Positions 1 to 7,589 of a stretch of DNA of 38,613 nt are shown here, one piece after another. Source of the DNA: an uncultured Helicobacteraceae bacterium (GTDB lineage Bacteria > Campylobacterota > Campylobacteria > Campylobacterales > UBA6016). Numbering within the stretch: position 1 is the first letter of the stretch; each line of letters opens with the position of its first letter. The stretch covers positions 1 to 38,613 of the forward strand of contig CALJKN010000085.1 in the NCBI GenBank assembly GCA_937973585.1, given 5' to 3'. Made by a program: the position numbers and the translations under genes. The notes beneath the pieces were generated by a model that was not told where the DNA came from, made no database searches, and saw nothing but the letters and a program-made list of their open reading frames with translations.

Positions 1-12
1 AAGACTACCCAT
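1..12 (-). CDS. Possible start of the next pilus-operon gene (partial)
   Basis: One base after the secretin stop codon there is an ATG on the minus strand (bases 12-10), followed by codons for Gly-Ser-Leu before the window ends. An AAGAG-like purine stretch lies just upstream. Given the tight packing of the operon, this is probably the start of the next pilus gene. Four codons are too few to identify it. Confidence 0.3.
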
Positions 13-13
13 A

Positions 14-1648
14 TTACTCTTTTGACACGTTTGCGTATCCCAGATCTTTCAGGGAGACACTTTTTTGTTTTTTGACGATATGCGGAGTTATGATTATTAC
101 GAGCTCATCAACGCTCTCCTGCTTTTTCTCCTGCCCAAATAGTCCACCCAGTATAGGTATATCACCTAATAGCGGCAACTTTGTTTCGCTATTGTCGTTT
201 GTATTTCTAATCAGGCCGCCGAGGATAATTTTATCACCATCTTTTGCCTTCACTACGGAGAATATTTGCTTCAAAGACAAATCTGGTGGTTGGTTTTTTA
301 TCTCAGGAATTTTTGATATGGATGGTTGGCATTGGGATGAGCTTAGGCAATTGGTAACAGAAGGATTAATTTTAAGAAGAATATAGTCTTCATCAAAAAT
401 TTCAGGTGTAATATCCAATGATATTCCTGCGAATACCGAATCTATGATGGTGTTTGAAAATGTAGTGGTATTATTTCCTCCAGAAACCACGGTTCCTTGC
501 TTGCTATAAAAAAGTTTATCGCCTGAGTTTATGATCGCAGGTTGGTTATTTAGTGTTAGTAGTTTCGGATTTGAGATTGTCTTTACGTTTCCTTGAGTTT
601 TTAGAAACTTGATCAAATCGTTAATCTCTATATTTTTATCAAACCTGATATAGTCCCAACTTCTTCCGCCGGTTAGCGGGGTAATAGATGGTACTTTGGC
701 TGACACACCTTCATTGGCCGTCCATGTATCTACCCCTCTCATCGCTCCGCTGCCGAAATTGACATTGATATTTTGGAGATTGTATATTTGAGACCAGTCT
801 ATCCCTGTGGTTTTTGAACTAGACAAAGATACACTTAACAGTTGAACATCTATCAGGACTTGTTTATGAATTCTATCCATTACTGTTGAGAGGTACTCTT
901 CCACCTTTCTCACCGTTTGGGCATCCTTTGTAACGGTTACTAACCCTGCTTGTGGGTTTATTATCAGGTCGTTCCTCTTTATGCTAGCAGTTTCTTTTGT
1001 TGTCTGTTCTTCGTTGAGTGTATCTTTGTTTGTTGTTGTTTCTTTATTTCTTTCTCTGTTGTTTTCGTATTGATAAGATATATCGTGCGGGTTTATTATT
1101 GCTATCAAATCTTCCCGAATTTGTTTCCAAAAATCAAATTCATCTTTAGTGTTTATATTTACGGAAGTTTGACCGTTACCACTAAAACCACTTATTGTTG
1201 CTGAGGCAGATTGGGATTGATTGTCTCCTATTTGCAGAGAACCAGTGCCTTTTACGGAGCGCACAGTGCCTATATAATCAACTTTAAATGTTTTGGTGAC
1301 ATAGTACCCTATCTTCAAAATACCGTTTTTATATTCATAATTCAACTTGTTTTCGGTGAGTAGAAAATCAAGTATCTCTTTTAATGTAAAATCTTTGAGA
1401 TTTACGGTATTAAGTCGCTTTTGCAACATCTCTTCCGTGATATTTCTATTGCCGTCATCTTTGCCGTTACCATCGTCTTTGATTACGACGCTAAAAGAGC
1501 ATTTGGCGCTTAGCTGGTCTATCATGCTGGCAACCGTTGTCCCTTTTGAGGCCGAGAGGGAGCTAAAAACTTTATCGTCGCACTCCGATTTTGCGTAGCC
1601 AAGTCCGGCCGCCACGCAAAGCGTCAGTAGGATTTTATCTAGCTTCAT
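14..1648 (-). CDS. mshL: Secretin, MshL/PilQ type, outer-membrane pore of a pilus or type II-like system
   Basis: A 544-residue outer-membrane secretin that would form the pore through which an MSHA-type pilus or pseudopilus passes. It has an N-terminal signal peptide (about residues 1-19, hydrophobic core LLTLCVAAGLGYA). An STN/N0-like region covers about residues 30-120. A hydrophilic, Thr/Glu/Asn-rich linker lies near 195-230. The secretin beta-domain fills the C-terminal half and ends in the family signature around LPLLGDIPILGGLFG, followed by ELVIIITPHIV. It overlaps the upstream MshK-like gene by 14 bp and is the last complete gene of the leftward operon. The MshL name rests on gene order with MshI/J/K-like neighbours. 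PilQ or GspD would be the alternatives, but the separate small MshK-like gene and the short length fit MshL better. Confidence 0.85.
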   Translation of the reverse strand: MKLDKILLTLCVAAGLGYAKSECDDKVFSSLSASKGTTVASMIDQLSAKCSFSVVIKDDGNGKDDGNRNITEEMLQKRLNTVNLKDFTLKEILDFLLTENKLNYEYKNGILKIGYYVTKTFKVDYIGTVRSVKGTGSLQIGDNQSQSASATISGFSGNGQTSVNINTKDEFDFWKQIREDLIAIINPHDISYQYENNRERNKETTTNKDTLNEEQTTKETASIKRNDLIINPQAGLVTVTKDAQTVRKVEEYLSTVMDRIHKQVLIDVQLLSVSLSSSKTTGIDWSQIYNLQNINVNFGSGAMRGVDTWTANEGVSAKVPSITPLTGGRSWDYIRFDKNIEINDLIKFLKTQGNVKTISNPKLLTLNNQPAIINSGDKLFYSKQGTVVSGGNNTTTFSNTIIDSVFAGISLDITPEIFDEDYILLKINPSVTNCLSSSQCQPSISKIPEIKNQPPDLSLKQIFSVVKAKDGDKIILGGLIRNTNDNSETKLPLLGDIPILGGLFGQEKKQESVDELVIIITPHIVKKQKSVSLKDLGYANVSKE

Positions 1649-2012
1649 TATCTCCCTTTATAAAAAATAAATTTAATATTATTTGTTCACCGTAGCCGTT
1701 TAGGGTTGCCTTATTTTTGTCGGTTCCGATGAGTCTGTAGCCCTCTATGCTCTCGCCCTCTTTGACCCATTTGCCGTTTATCATTGCCGATTTCTCAAAT
1801 ATCGCTTCAAGCCTCAAAGACGGTTTTTGCGGCTCTAAAAAAAAACTTTTTTTCGGTTTTGAGGTAGCTTTTTGCCCAAAAAAAGGATCTTCCAGTTTTG
1901 AGATATCTCTCTCTTCGATAACCGATTTTGGAGCCAGTATATCGGATATTTTTGGAACCACGGAGGCATTTAAAACACAGAAAACGGTTGATAGAGTTAC
2001 AAAAAACCTCAT
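1635..2012 (-). CDS. Pilus assembly protein, MshK/PilP/GspC-like
   Basis: A 125-residue protein with an N-terminal signal peptide or single membrane anchor (residues 1-17). A charged linker comes next, then a small beta-rich domain (about residues 65-115) containing AIFEKSAMINGKWVKEGESI, the 'new value, no wider than this' pattern of GspC-HR/PilP/MshK folds that dock on the N0 domain of secretins. Its start overlaps the stop of the PilO/MshJ-like gene as ATGA, and its 3' end overlaps the secretin by 14 bp, so the three are translationally coupled. The likely role is a periplasmic link between the inner-membrane complex and the secretin. The family call is from fold pattern and context, not a strong signature. 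Confidence 0.65.
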   Translation of the reverse strand: MRFFVTLSTVFCVLNASVVPKISDILAPKSVIEERDISKLEDPFFGQKATSKPKKSFFLEPQKPSLRLEAIFEKSAMINGKWVKEGESIEGYRLIGTDKNKATLNGYGEQIILNLFFIKGDNEAR

Positions 2013-2647
2013 ATTCCATCCGCCTTTATGTTTAGAGTTGCATTCAGCTCCCTATCCGCCGCAAAAGAGACCGAATCTATCCTTGTAAATGTCTTTGCCG
2101 ACTCTATATCGGACAAAAAGCCGACAAAGCTTCTGAAGCTTCCGCTACAGCTTAGATTCATGTCTAACTCTTTTGTAAACATCGACTTATTGATATCGTA
2201 TATATTGGTTTTCATCTGTGCCAAAGCGATCCGTCTATCGTTTGCCGCATTCGTCACGAAATCGGTAAACGATAGCCCGTTATCCTCTCCAAGTCTTATA
2301 TATCCGTATTCGTTAAGCTCGTTTTGGATTTTTGCGTTGGCGTTTTTGATCTCCTCTATCTGGGCTTTGATTTTTTGCGCTTCGGCCTGATCTGTTTTTG
2401 AGGCCAGAGTATTAGAATCTTTATCCGCCAAAAACGCTTTTATAAGTTTTATCTCATTTAGCGAAGCCGTGTATTTTTGTTCGCTTTTTTCGGCCGTTTT
2501 TTTACAAAGCGGGTTTATTATAATGTATGAGAGGAGAAAAAATATAAGCATTGGAAGGGATAGGAGCATAATCTTTTCGCTCTTTTTTCTATCCCGAAAT
2601 AGATCATCCAGTAAAACTAGTGTCTCTTTTATCCGTTTGGCTATCAT
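2009..2647 (-). CDS. Pilus assembly inner-membrane protein, MshJ/PilO/GspM-like
   Basis: A 212-residue bitopic protein. It has a short basic cytoplasmic N-terminus, one transmembrane segment (about residues 28-46, LLSLPMLIFFLLSYIII), a long periplasmic coiled coil (about 55-115, rich in Lys, Glu, Ala and Gln) and a small C-terminal alpha/beta domain. This is the PilO/GspM/MshJ layout. It pairs with the GspL/PilN-like product of the preceding gene, which it overlaps by ATGA, and it overlaps the next gene in the same way. Assignment is by topology, size and position, because these proteins are poorly conserved in sequence. Confidence 0.65.
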   Translation of the reverse strand: MIAKRIKETLVLLDDLFRDRKKSEKIMLLSLPMLIFFLLSYIIINPLCKKTAEKSEQKYTASLNEIKLIKAFLADKDSNTLASKTDQAEAQKIKAQIEEIKNANAKIQNELNEYGYIRLGEDNGLSFTDFVTNAANDRRIALAQMKTNIYDINKSMFTKELDMNLSCSGSFRSFVGFLSDIESAKTFTRIDSVSFAADRELNATLNIKADGI

Positions 2648-4185
2648 CTATCGGCCTCGATGTTGATTTGTCCCAAAAATATCTTTGCGTTTGGATCTTT
2701 AGAAATATCTTGTGATACGACTTTGAAGCCGTCAACCGTTTTTAGCTTTGATGCAAAGGAGGTGATTTTTCTGACATCGTCCGTTTTGCACTCTATAAAT
2801 ACGGTTGTCTTGTTGATGTCTAGCTTGTTTAGCTTGACGTTTGATTCGACCGCTTTTTTTGAGATAGATACCACTTTTGAGGTTGCGGTTGCGCTAGACT
2901 CTTTTGATTTTGCCAGATTTTCCAAAAGCCCTTTGTAGGTTTCGTATTTTTTTTGCTCCTCTTTTGCATTTAAGAGGAGATTTTTTCTGTTTTTCTCCTC
3001 CGATGCCATTTTGCTCTCGGCCTCTATTCTGGCGGCATTTAGCTTTTTTAGTTCATCTACGGCAGCCGTATTTTTGGATGAGAAGTATCCGGCTACGGCA
3101 AGGCTATAGATGGGAATGGCAAAAGCTACTACAAAACCGACAGCCGAAGCTATCAAAAATTTTCCGGAATCCCTTTTGAAAAGGGGAGGGGGGCGTCTAA
3201 AAATAGAGAAGTTGAGCGTATCAAAATACGGATTTTGGTTTATGTAGCTAAAAAGCGTTAGCCTAGTTATCATATCGACGTACTCTTCGGTTCGTATTCC
3301 GATATTAAAATCAAAATCTTTTATAGGGGTCTCGAAATAGTCAAGGGCTATGTTGCCGATATCTGCTATATTTCCTTTGTCGGTCGATATAAAAATAGCG
3401 TCGTATTTTTCAATCGATTTTATCCGTTTGGCATGCATCAAAACATTTGAAATGGCTATAAAAAACTCTTCGATAACTACCCTAAAGGCTTCGCTGTTTG
3501 ACTCTTTTATATTTCTATGAGGCAAAGAAAGCAAAGCTTTTATGAAGTTATCGTATTCGACACGCTCTCTTAGTAGTTCCGAGAATCTATCGGACATCCC
3601 CTTTAGGCTTGTTTTCAACGGTTTTGAGTAGGCGTATTCACCGTCTATGTATACGGCTACAAATGCGCTCCCCTCGTGTATATGGACGAAACCGTACGTA
3701 GCGTCGTCTCTTAGGAAATTGCCTGTAAAAAGGCTTTTTATAACCGATTGAGCCGGAAAGATAAAATCGATATAGTCGTCGTCTTTGAGTATCTGGGCAA
3801 ATCTCTGCTCTATTGCCGGATAGGAGGCGACAAATACTTCGTATCTGTTTTTTTCATGAGGCTGCCCGCCGTCTTTGCCGGATGTATAACAGATTTTGTA
3901 ATCTAGTGTCGGCTCCAAAGACAGCTCTTCAAAAAGTCTCATCTCAAGCATGTCCGCTACGTCTTTTTGAGGCAAAGACGAGGATATCTCAATGCTTTCA
4001 GATAACAAATCCTGTAGCGGGATAAACGAGATAGTCTGTTTGTGGCGGTGTAGTTCGGATTTATTTACGACAAGCTTATTGCCGTCGTATGTATAATTTG
4101 TTTGTGTGGTGGGGGAGTATATATTTACCCCGCCTTTTTTTGGTTTACTTTTGCCGATACTATGGTTTTTAAGATTCAAAGTCAT
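2644..4185 (-). CDS. Fused PilM-PilN-like (GspL/MshI-type) pilus assembly protein
   Basis: A 513-residue protein with the GspL/MshI arrangement: a large cytoplasmic N-terminal domain (about 1-335), one transmembrane helix (about 343-368, LIASAVGFVVAFAIPIYSLA), a coiled coil (about 372-430) and a small C-terminal periplasmic domain (about 440-513). The N-terminal part resembles the actin-like fold of PilM/GspL (segments such as GFVHIHEGSAFVAVYIDGEY), but no nucleotide-binding motif is obvious. In many type IV pilus systems these halves are separate pilM and pilN genes. The ATG overlaps the end of era by 17 bp and has only a weak ribosome site, so expression probably depends on coupling to era, and a start slightly downstream is possible. 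Confidence 0.65.
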   Translation of the reverse strand: MTLNLKNHSIGKSKPKKGGVNIYSPTTQTNYTYDGNKLVVNKSELHRHKQTISFIPLQDLLSESIEISSSLPQKDVADMLEMRLFEELSLEPTLDYKICYTSGKDGGQPHEKNRYEVFVASYPAIEQRFAQILKDDDYIDFIFPAQSVIKSLFTGNFLRDDATYGFVHIHEGSAFVAVYIDGEYAYSKPLKTSLKGMSDRFSELLRERVEYDNFIKALLSLPHRNIKESNSEAFRVVIEEFFIAISNVLMHAKRIKSIEKYDAIFISTDKGNIADIGNIALDYFETPIKDFDFNIGIRTEEYVDMITRLTLFSYINQNPYFDTLNFSIFRRPPPLFKRDSGKFLIASAVGFVVAFAIPIYSLAVAGYFSSKNTAAVDELKKLNAARIEAESKMASEEKNRKNLLLNAKEEQKKYETYKGLLENLAKSKESSATATSKVVSISKKAVESNVKLNKLDINKTTVFIECKTDDVRKITSFASKLKTVDGFKVVSQDISKDPNAKIFLGQINIEADR

Positions 4186-5071
4186 AGCCGTATTCCGCCA
4201 ATTCCTGTTTGCTTGTAACCCAATTTTTGCTAGTTTTTACAAATAGCTCCAAATGGATTTTTTTTTGGGAAAACCTCTCTAGCGCTATTCTGGCTCTGGT
4301 TCCTATCCTTTTTATGGTTTGCCCCCCTTTGCCGATTATCATCGCTTTTTGGCTATCTTTGTTTGCAATTATCGTGGCTTCCACTTTGTCAAACGTATCC
4401 GATTCGTGTATCTTATTGATGACAACTTCTGTCTCATAAGGTATTTCGTCGCTAAGACCGTTAAACAACTCCTCTCTGATAATCTCTTTGTATATTTCCC
4501 GAATGGTCTGGTCGGTCAAAAACTCAGGGTCGTAGAGATATGGCGAGTCTGGGAGATACTTTACGATTGAATCCAGTATTTGCTTACCCCCTTTTTCTTT
4601 TGTGGCACTTATCGGGATTAGCTCCAAAAACTTTTTATTTCCTGAGTTTAGACCGTCAAGGGTCTGCACCAATCTCTCTTTTTGCAGCATATCTATTTTA
4701 TTAACCAGTAGTATATGGGGTTTATCTCCGGCAAGCTCCATGTACTCTGCATAGTCTCTCTCTGCTGTTCTACCATCGGCGATAAAAAGTGTTAAATCGG
4801 CATCTTGCAATGCTTTTACAGCCTCCGAGAGCATATACTCGTTTAGTAGTTTTTTGCCTGTTTGAAGCCCTGGGGTATCGACTAGGATTATCTGCGCATC
4901 GTTATGCATCAGTATCCCTTTTAGCCTTTTTCTGGTTGCATTTGCTTTATGGCTTACAAGCATTATTTTTTCACCTATTAGCCAGTTGAGTAACGTGCTT
5001 TTCCCCGCATTTGGTTTGCCTACGACGGCTACAAAACCGCATTTAGTGTTTTCTGTTTGGATTTGTCCCAT
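4169..5071 (-). CDS. era: GTPase Era, 16S rRNA processing and 30S maturation
   Basis: A 300-residue Era GTPase, an essential factor that binds the 3' end of 16S rRNA and couples 30S assembly to growth. All G motifs are visible: G1 GKPNAGKST (residues 18-26), G3 DTPG, and G4 NKID. The C-terminal KH RNA-binding domain carries IIGKGGQTIKRIGTRARIAL. Length and domain order are standard. Its ATG shares one base with the hslU stop (TAATG), and its 3' end overlaps the pilus gene by 17 bp. Pilus assembly genes therefore sit directly downstream of a housekeeping block. Confidence 0.97.
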   Translation of the reverse strand: MGQIQTENTKCGFVAVVGKPNAGKSTLLNWLIGEKIMLVSHKANATRKRLKGILMHNDAQIILVDTPGLQTGKKLLNEYMLSEAVKALQDADLTLFIADGRTAERDYAEYMELAGDKPHILLVNKIDMLQKERLVQTLDGLNSGNKKFLELIPISATKEKGGKQILDSIVKYLPDSPYLYDPEFLTDQTIREIYKEIIREELFNGLSDEIPYETEVVINKIHESDTFDKVEATIIANKDSQKAMIIGKGGQTIKRIGTRARIALERFSQKKIHLELFVKTSKNWVTSKQELAEYGYDFES

Positions 5072-6399
5072 TATAGTATGTACCTTGCGTGATCTACGTT
5101 TTCGATAAGATCGGATAGTTTTGAGGAGACTAGATTTTCATCTATCGTGATTTTTTCTCCGGCAAATTCGTCTGCCTTAAAGCTTATATCCTCCATGACC
5201 CTCTCTATTACGGTGTGTAGCCTTCTGGCTCCTATGTCTTCTGTTTTTTCGTTTGCTAAAGCGGCGAATTTTGCCATCGCTTTTATGGAGTTTTCGTCAA
5301 AAACTATCTCTACGTTTTCGGTTCTTAGCAGTTCAGCGTATTGTCTTAGAATTGAGTTTTTCGGTATCGTGAGGATGTCGTATAGCGCTTTTTCATCCAA
5401 AGACTCCATCTCAACCCTAAGGGGGAATCTCCCCTGAAGCTCCGGTATCAGATCACTAGGCCTTGCCAGATGAAACGCTCCTGCGCCGATAAAGAGTATA
5501 TGCTCACTAGATAACTGACCCAGTTTTGTGGTTACCGTTGACCCTTCTATTATCGGGAGTAAATCCCTTTGAACACCCTCTTTGCTTGGGTCTTGTCTGG
5601 AAGAGCTTTTGGAGTTTACCGCTATTTTGTCTATCTCGTCGATAAAAATAATCCCGTTCTCCTCAGCTCTTTTTAGGGCCTCATTTTTGATTGCTTCGTT
5701 GTCGAGTAGCTCCTCTGCCGCTTCATTTTTGAGTATTGTCATTGCCTCTTTGACGGTTACCTCTTTGCTAACCTCTTTTTTATCTAAACCGCCCAGTATT
5801 CTGGAGAACGACTCTTGAATTTTTGCAACCTCCGGCGGGAGTGAACCGTCAAGCCCCTCATCCGGTTTTTTATGGATCTCCAGTTTTATTTTTAGCTCAT
5901 CCACTTGCCCTGTTGCGACTTTTTGTTTCATCTTTTCAACGGCGATTTTATAATCCTCTTTTTTCTCTTCGCTTGCACTTGACGGGGGTTCAGGGATTAG
6001 TTTTTTTGCTATTTTTTCGATTGTAAGCTCATCTATACTTTCGGCTATCATCTCTTTGTGCTCTTTTTTTACAAGGGCATACGAGGCCATAGCCAAATCT
6101 CGTACCATAGACTCTACGTCTCTGCCGACAAAACCAACCTCTGTATATTTGCTAGCTTCGACCTTCACAAACGGAAGGCTAAACGTTTTTGCTAATCTTC
6201 TGGCTATCTCTGTTTTTCCAACCCCCGTAGCACCTATGAGGAGTATGTTTTTTGGGGTTACCTCCTCTTGCATCTCTTTTGGGAGGTTTAGCCGCCTCAT
6301 TCTGTTTCTTAGAGCTACCGCTATAGTTTTTTTGGCATTGTTTTGTCCGATAACGTATTCATCCAAGATAGCGACAATCTCTTTTGGCGTGTATTTCAT
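5071..6399 (-). CDS. hslU: HslU, ATPase subunit of the HslUV protease
   Basis: A 442-residue AAA+ unfoldase that feeds substrates to the HslV peptidase. The Walker A motif GATGVGKT is at residues 56-63. An inserted, charged I-domain spans about 110-240 and is the substrate-engaging part specific to HslU. Walker B is IIFIDEID, and the C-terminus ends in ARYIL, the tail that docks into HslV pockets. The start overlaps the hslV stop by 4 bp (ATGA), so the two subunits are coupled. Length matches the family. Confidence 0.98.
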   Translation of the reverse strand: MKYTPKEIVAILDEYVIGQNNAKKTIAVALRNRMRRLNLPKEMQEEVTPKNILLIGATGVGKTEIARRLAKTFSLPFVKVEASKYTEVGFVGRDVESMVRDLAMASYALVKKEHKEMIAESIDELTIEKIAKKLIPEPPSSASEEKKEDYKIAVEKMKQKVATGQVDELKIKLEIHKKPDEGLDGSLPPEVAKIQESFSRILGGLDKKEVSKEVTVKEAMTILKNEAAEELLDNEAIKNEALKRAEENGIIFIDEIDKIAVNSKSSSRQDPSKEGVQRDLLPIIEGSTVTTKLGQLSSEHILFIGAGAFHLARPSDLIPELQGRFPLRVEMESLDEKALYDILTIPKNSILRQYAELLRTENVEIVFDENSIKAMAKFAALANEKTEDIGARRLHTVIERVMEDISFKADEFAGEKITIDENLVSSKLSDLIENVDHARYIL

Positions 6400-6935
6400 T
6401 GCTCTTCAAGCCTTAAAATAGATATGTTTTTGTTTGTATAGATACACAGTTCACCGGCGATACTCAAAGACTCTCTGACCACCTCTTCGACAGGTAGGTT
6501 TGAGTGCTTAGAGAGTGCTTTTGCCGCTGAGATAGCAAAATTGCCGCCGCTCCCGATGGATGCTAGCATCCCGTCTTCCGGCTCTACAACGTCGCCGTTC
6601 CCGGTTAGTATAAAGATTTTTTCACGGTCAAGGACTATCATCATGGCCTCTAGCCGCCTTAGAACCTTGTCTTTTCTCCACTCTTTTGAAAAATCTATGA
6701 CCGATTTTAGCAAATCCCCTTTTTTGTTTTGAAGATTATTTTCAAACATATCAAAGAGGGTAAAAGCATCCGCCGTGCTTCCGGCAAATCCGGCAAGTAT
6801 TTTGCCGTTATATAGTTTTCTGATTTTTACGGCGTTCGATTTGAGTACGGAGTTGCCGAACGTTACCTGTCCATCTCCACCTATAACGGCTTCCCCGTCT
6901 TTTAGGTAGGCTAGTATCGTGGTAGCTTCAAACAC
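6396..6935 (-). CDS. hslV: HslV, peptidase subunit of the HslUV protease
   Basis: A 179-residue Ntn-hydrolase of the proteasome-beta type. The mature enzyme needs an N-terminal threonine. Here TTIL begins at residue 5, so a four-residue propeptide (MFEA) would be removed to free Thr5. The conserved GGDGQVT and AGSTADAFTLF segments are intact. It lies directly after rplI (one-base boundary, 6935/6936) and overlaps hslU. It forms the proteolytic chamber capped by HslU hexamers. Confidence 0.97.
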   Translation of the reverse strand: MFEATTILAYLKDGEAVIGGDGQVTFGNSVLKSNAVKIRKLYNGKILAGFAGSTADAFTLFDMFENNLQNKKGDLLKSVIDFSKEWRKDKVLRRLEAMMIVLDREKIFILTGNGDVVEPEDGMLASIGSGGNFAISAAKALSKHSNLPVEEVVRESLSIAGELCIYTNKNISILRLEEQ

Positions 6936-7382
6936 TTATATAGCCTCGATAACCAAATGTAGTTTTGCGTGGATACCGTGACCCATTTTTAGATCAAGAT
7001 CATAGGCTCCGGTGGCTTTTAAGGCACCGTGATGCTCTATGCTTTTTTTGTCGATTTCTATTCCGTGCTGCTTTTTTAGCTCTTCGGCTATCTCCTCTTT
7101 TGTGATAGATCCAAACAGCGCCCCGTTAGCACCGGTCTTTGTTTTGATAAGGAGTTTTACCCCCTCCAGTTTTGCTTTTGCATCGTTTAATTTTGCTATC
7201 TCTGCTGCTTCTGCATCTTTTTTTGCCCTTTCTCCGGCCTCCCATTGTTTCATCACGGCCGGAGTTGCCAGTTTTGCGAGCCCTTTACCGATTAGAAAGT
7301 TATTGCCGTATCCGTCTTTTACCTCTTTTATCTCTCCGGCTTTACCTAGAGCTTTTACGTCTTTTATTAGTAGTACTTTCAT
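6936..7382 (-). CDS. rplI: 50S ribosomal protein L9
   Basis: A 148-residue L9. It has the N-terminal rRNA-binding domain (MKVLLIKDVKALGKAGEIKE, then GYGNNFLIGKGLA), the long connecting helix rich in Ala, Lys and Glu (about 48-75) and the C-terminal domain. An AAGGA ribosome site precedes the ATG. It is the first gene of the leftward rplI-hslV-hslU-era-pilus block. A putative promoter lies about 36 bp upstream of its start, between it and the lon terminator. Confidence 0.97.
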   Translation of the reverse strand: MKVLLIKDVKALGKAGEIKEVKDGYGNNFLIGKGLAKLATPAVMKQWEAGERAKKDAEAAEIAKLNDAKAKLEGVKLLIKTKTGANGALFGSITKEEIAEELKKQHGIEIDKKSIEHHGALKATGAYDLDLKMGHGIHAKLHLVIEAI

Positions 7383-7417
7383 TTGTTGGATGTCCTTGTT
7401 GATTGTATATAGCCGTC

Positions 7418-7426
7418 ATTTTAGCA
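7418..7426 (-). promoter_or_regulatory. Putative promoter of the rplI-hslVU-era-pilus operon
   Basis: On the minus strand the sequence reads TGCTAAAAT, an extended -10 element, about 36 bp upstream of the rplI ATG. The region farther upstream is AT-rich without a clear -35, as is usual for housekeeping promoters in this group. Placement after the lon terminator supports it. Confidence 0.4.
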
Positions 7427-7560
7427 TATCCGAACTCTTAATATTTGTTTTTCGGAAGAAGTTATATATTTATTTAACTTTTTGACGTTAATGTTAAACT
7501 AAAATTATATTTATACGTTATTATGTGATTTTTATGTTTAAAAATGGGGTTTTATGAGGG

Positions 7561-7582
7561 ATAAGGCCTCGGTAGGCCTTAT
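7561..7582 (-). terminator. Hairpin terminator after lon
   Basis: A perfect 9-bp inverted repeat (ATAAGGCCT / AGGCCTTAT) with a CGGT loop begins 8 bases past the lon stop codon. On the lon strand the following bases are AT-rich but do not form a clean T-run, so termination may be partial. Confidence 0.6.
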
Positions 7583-7589
7583 CTGTTTG

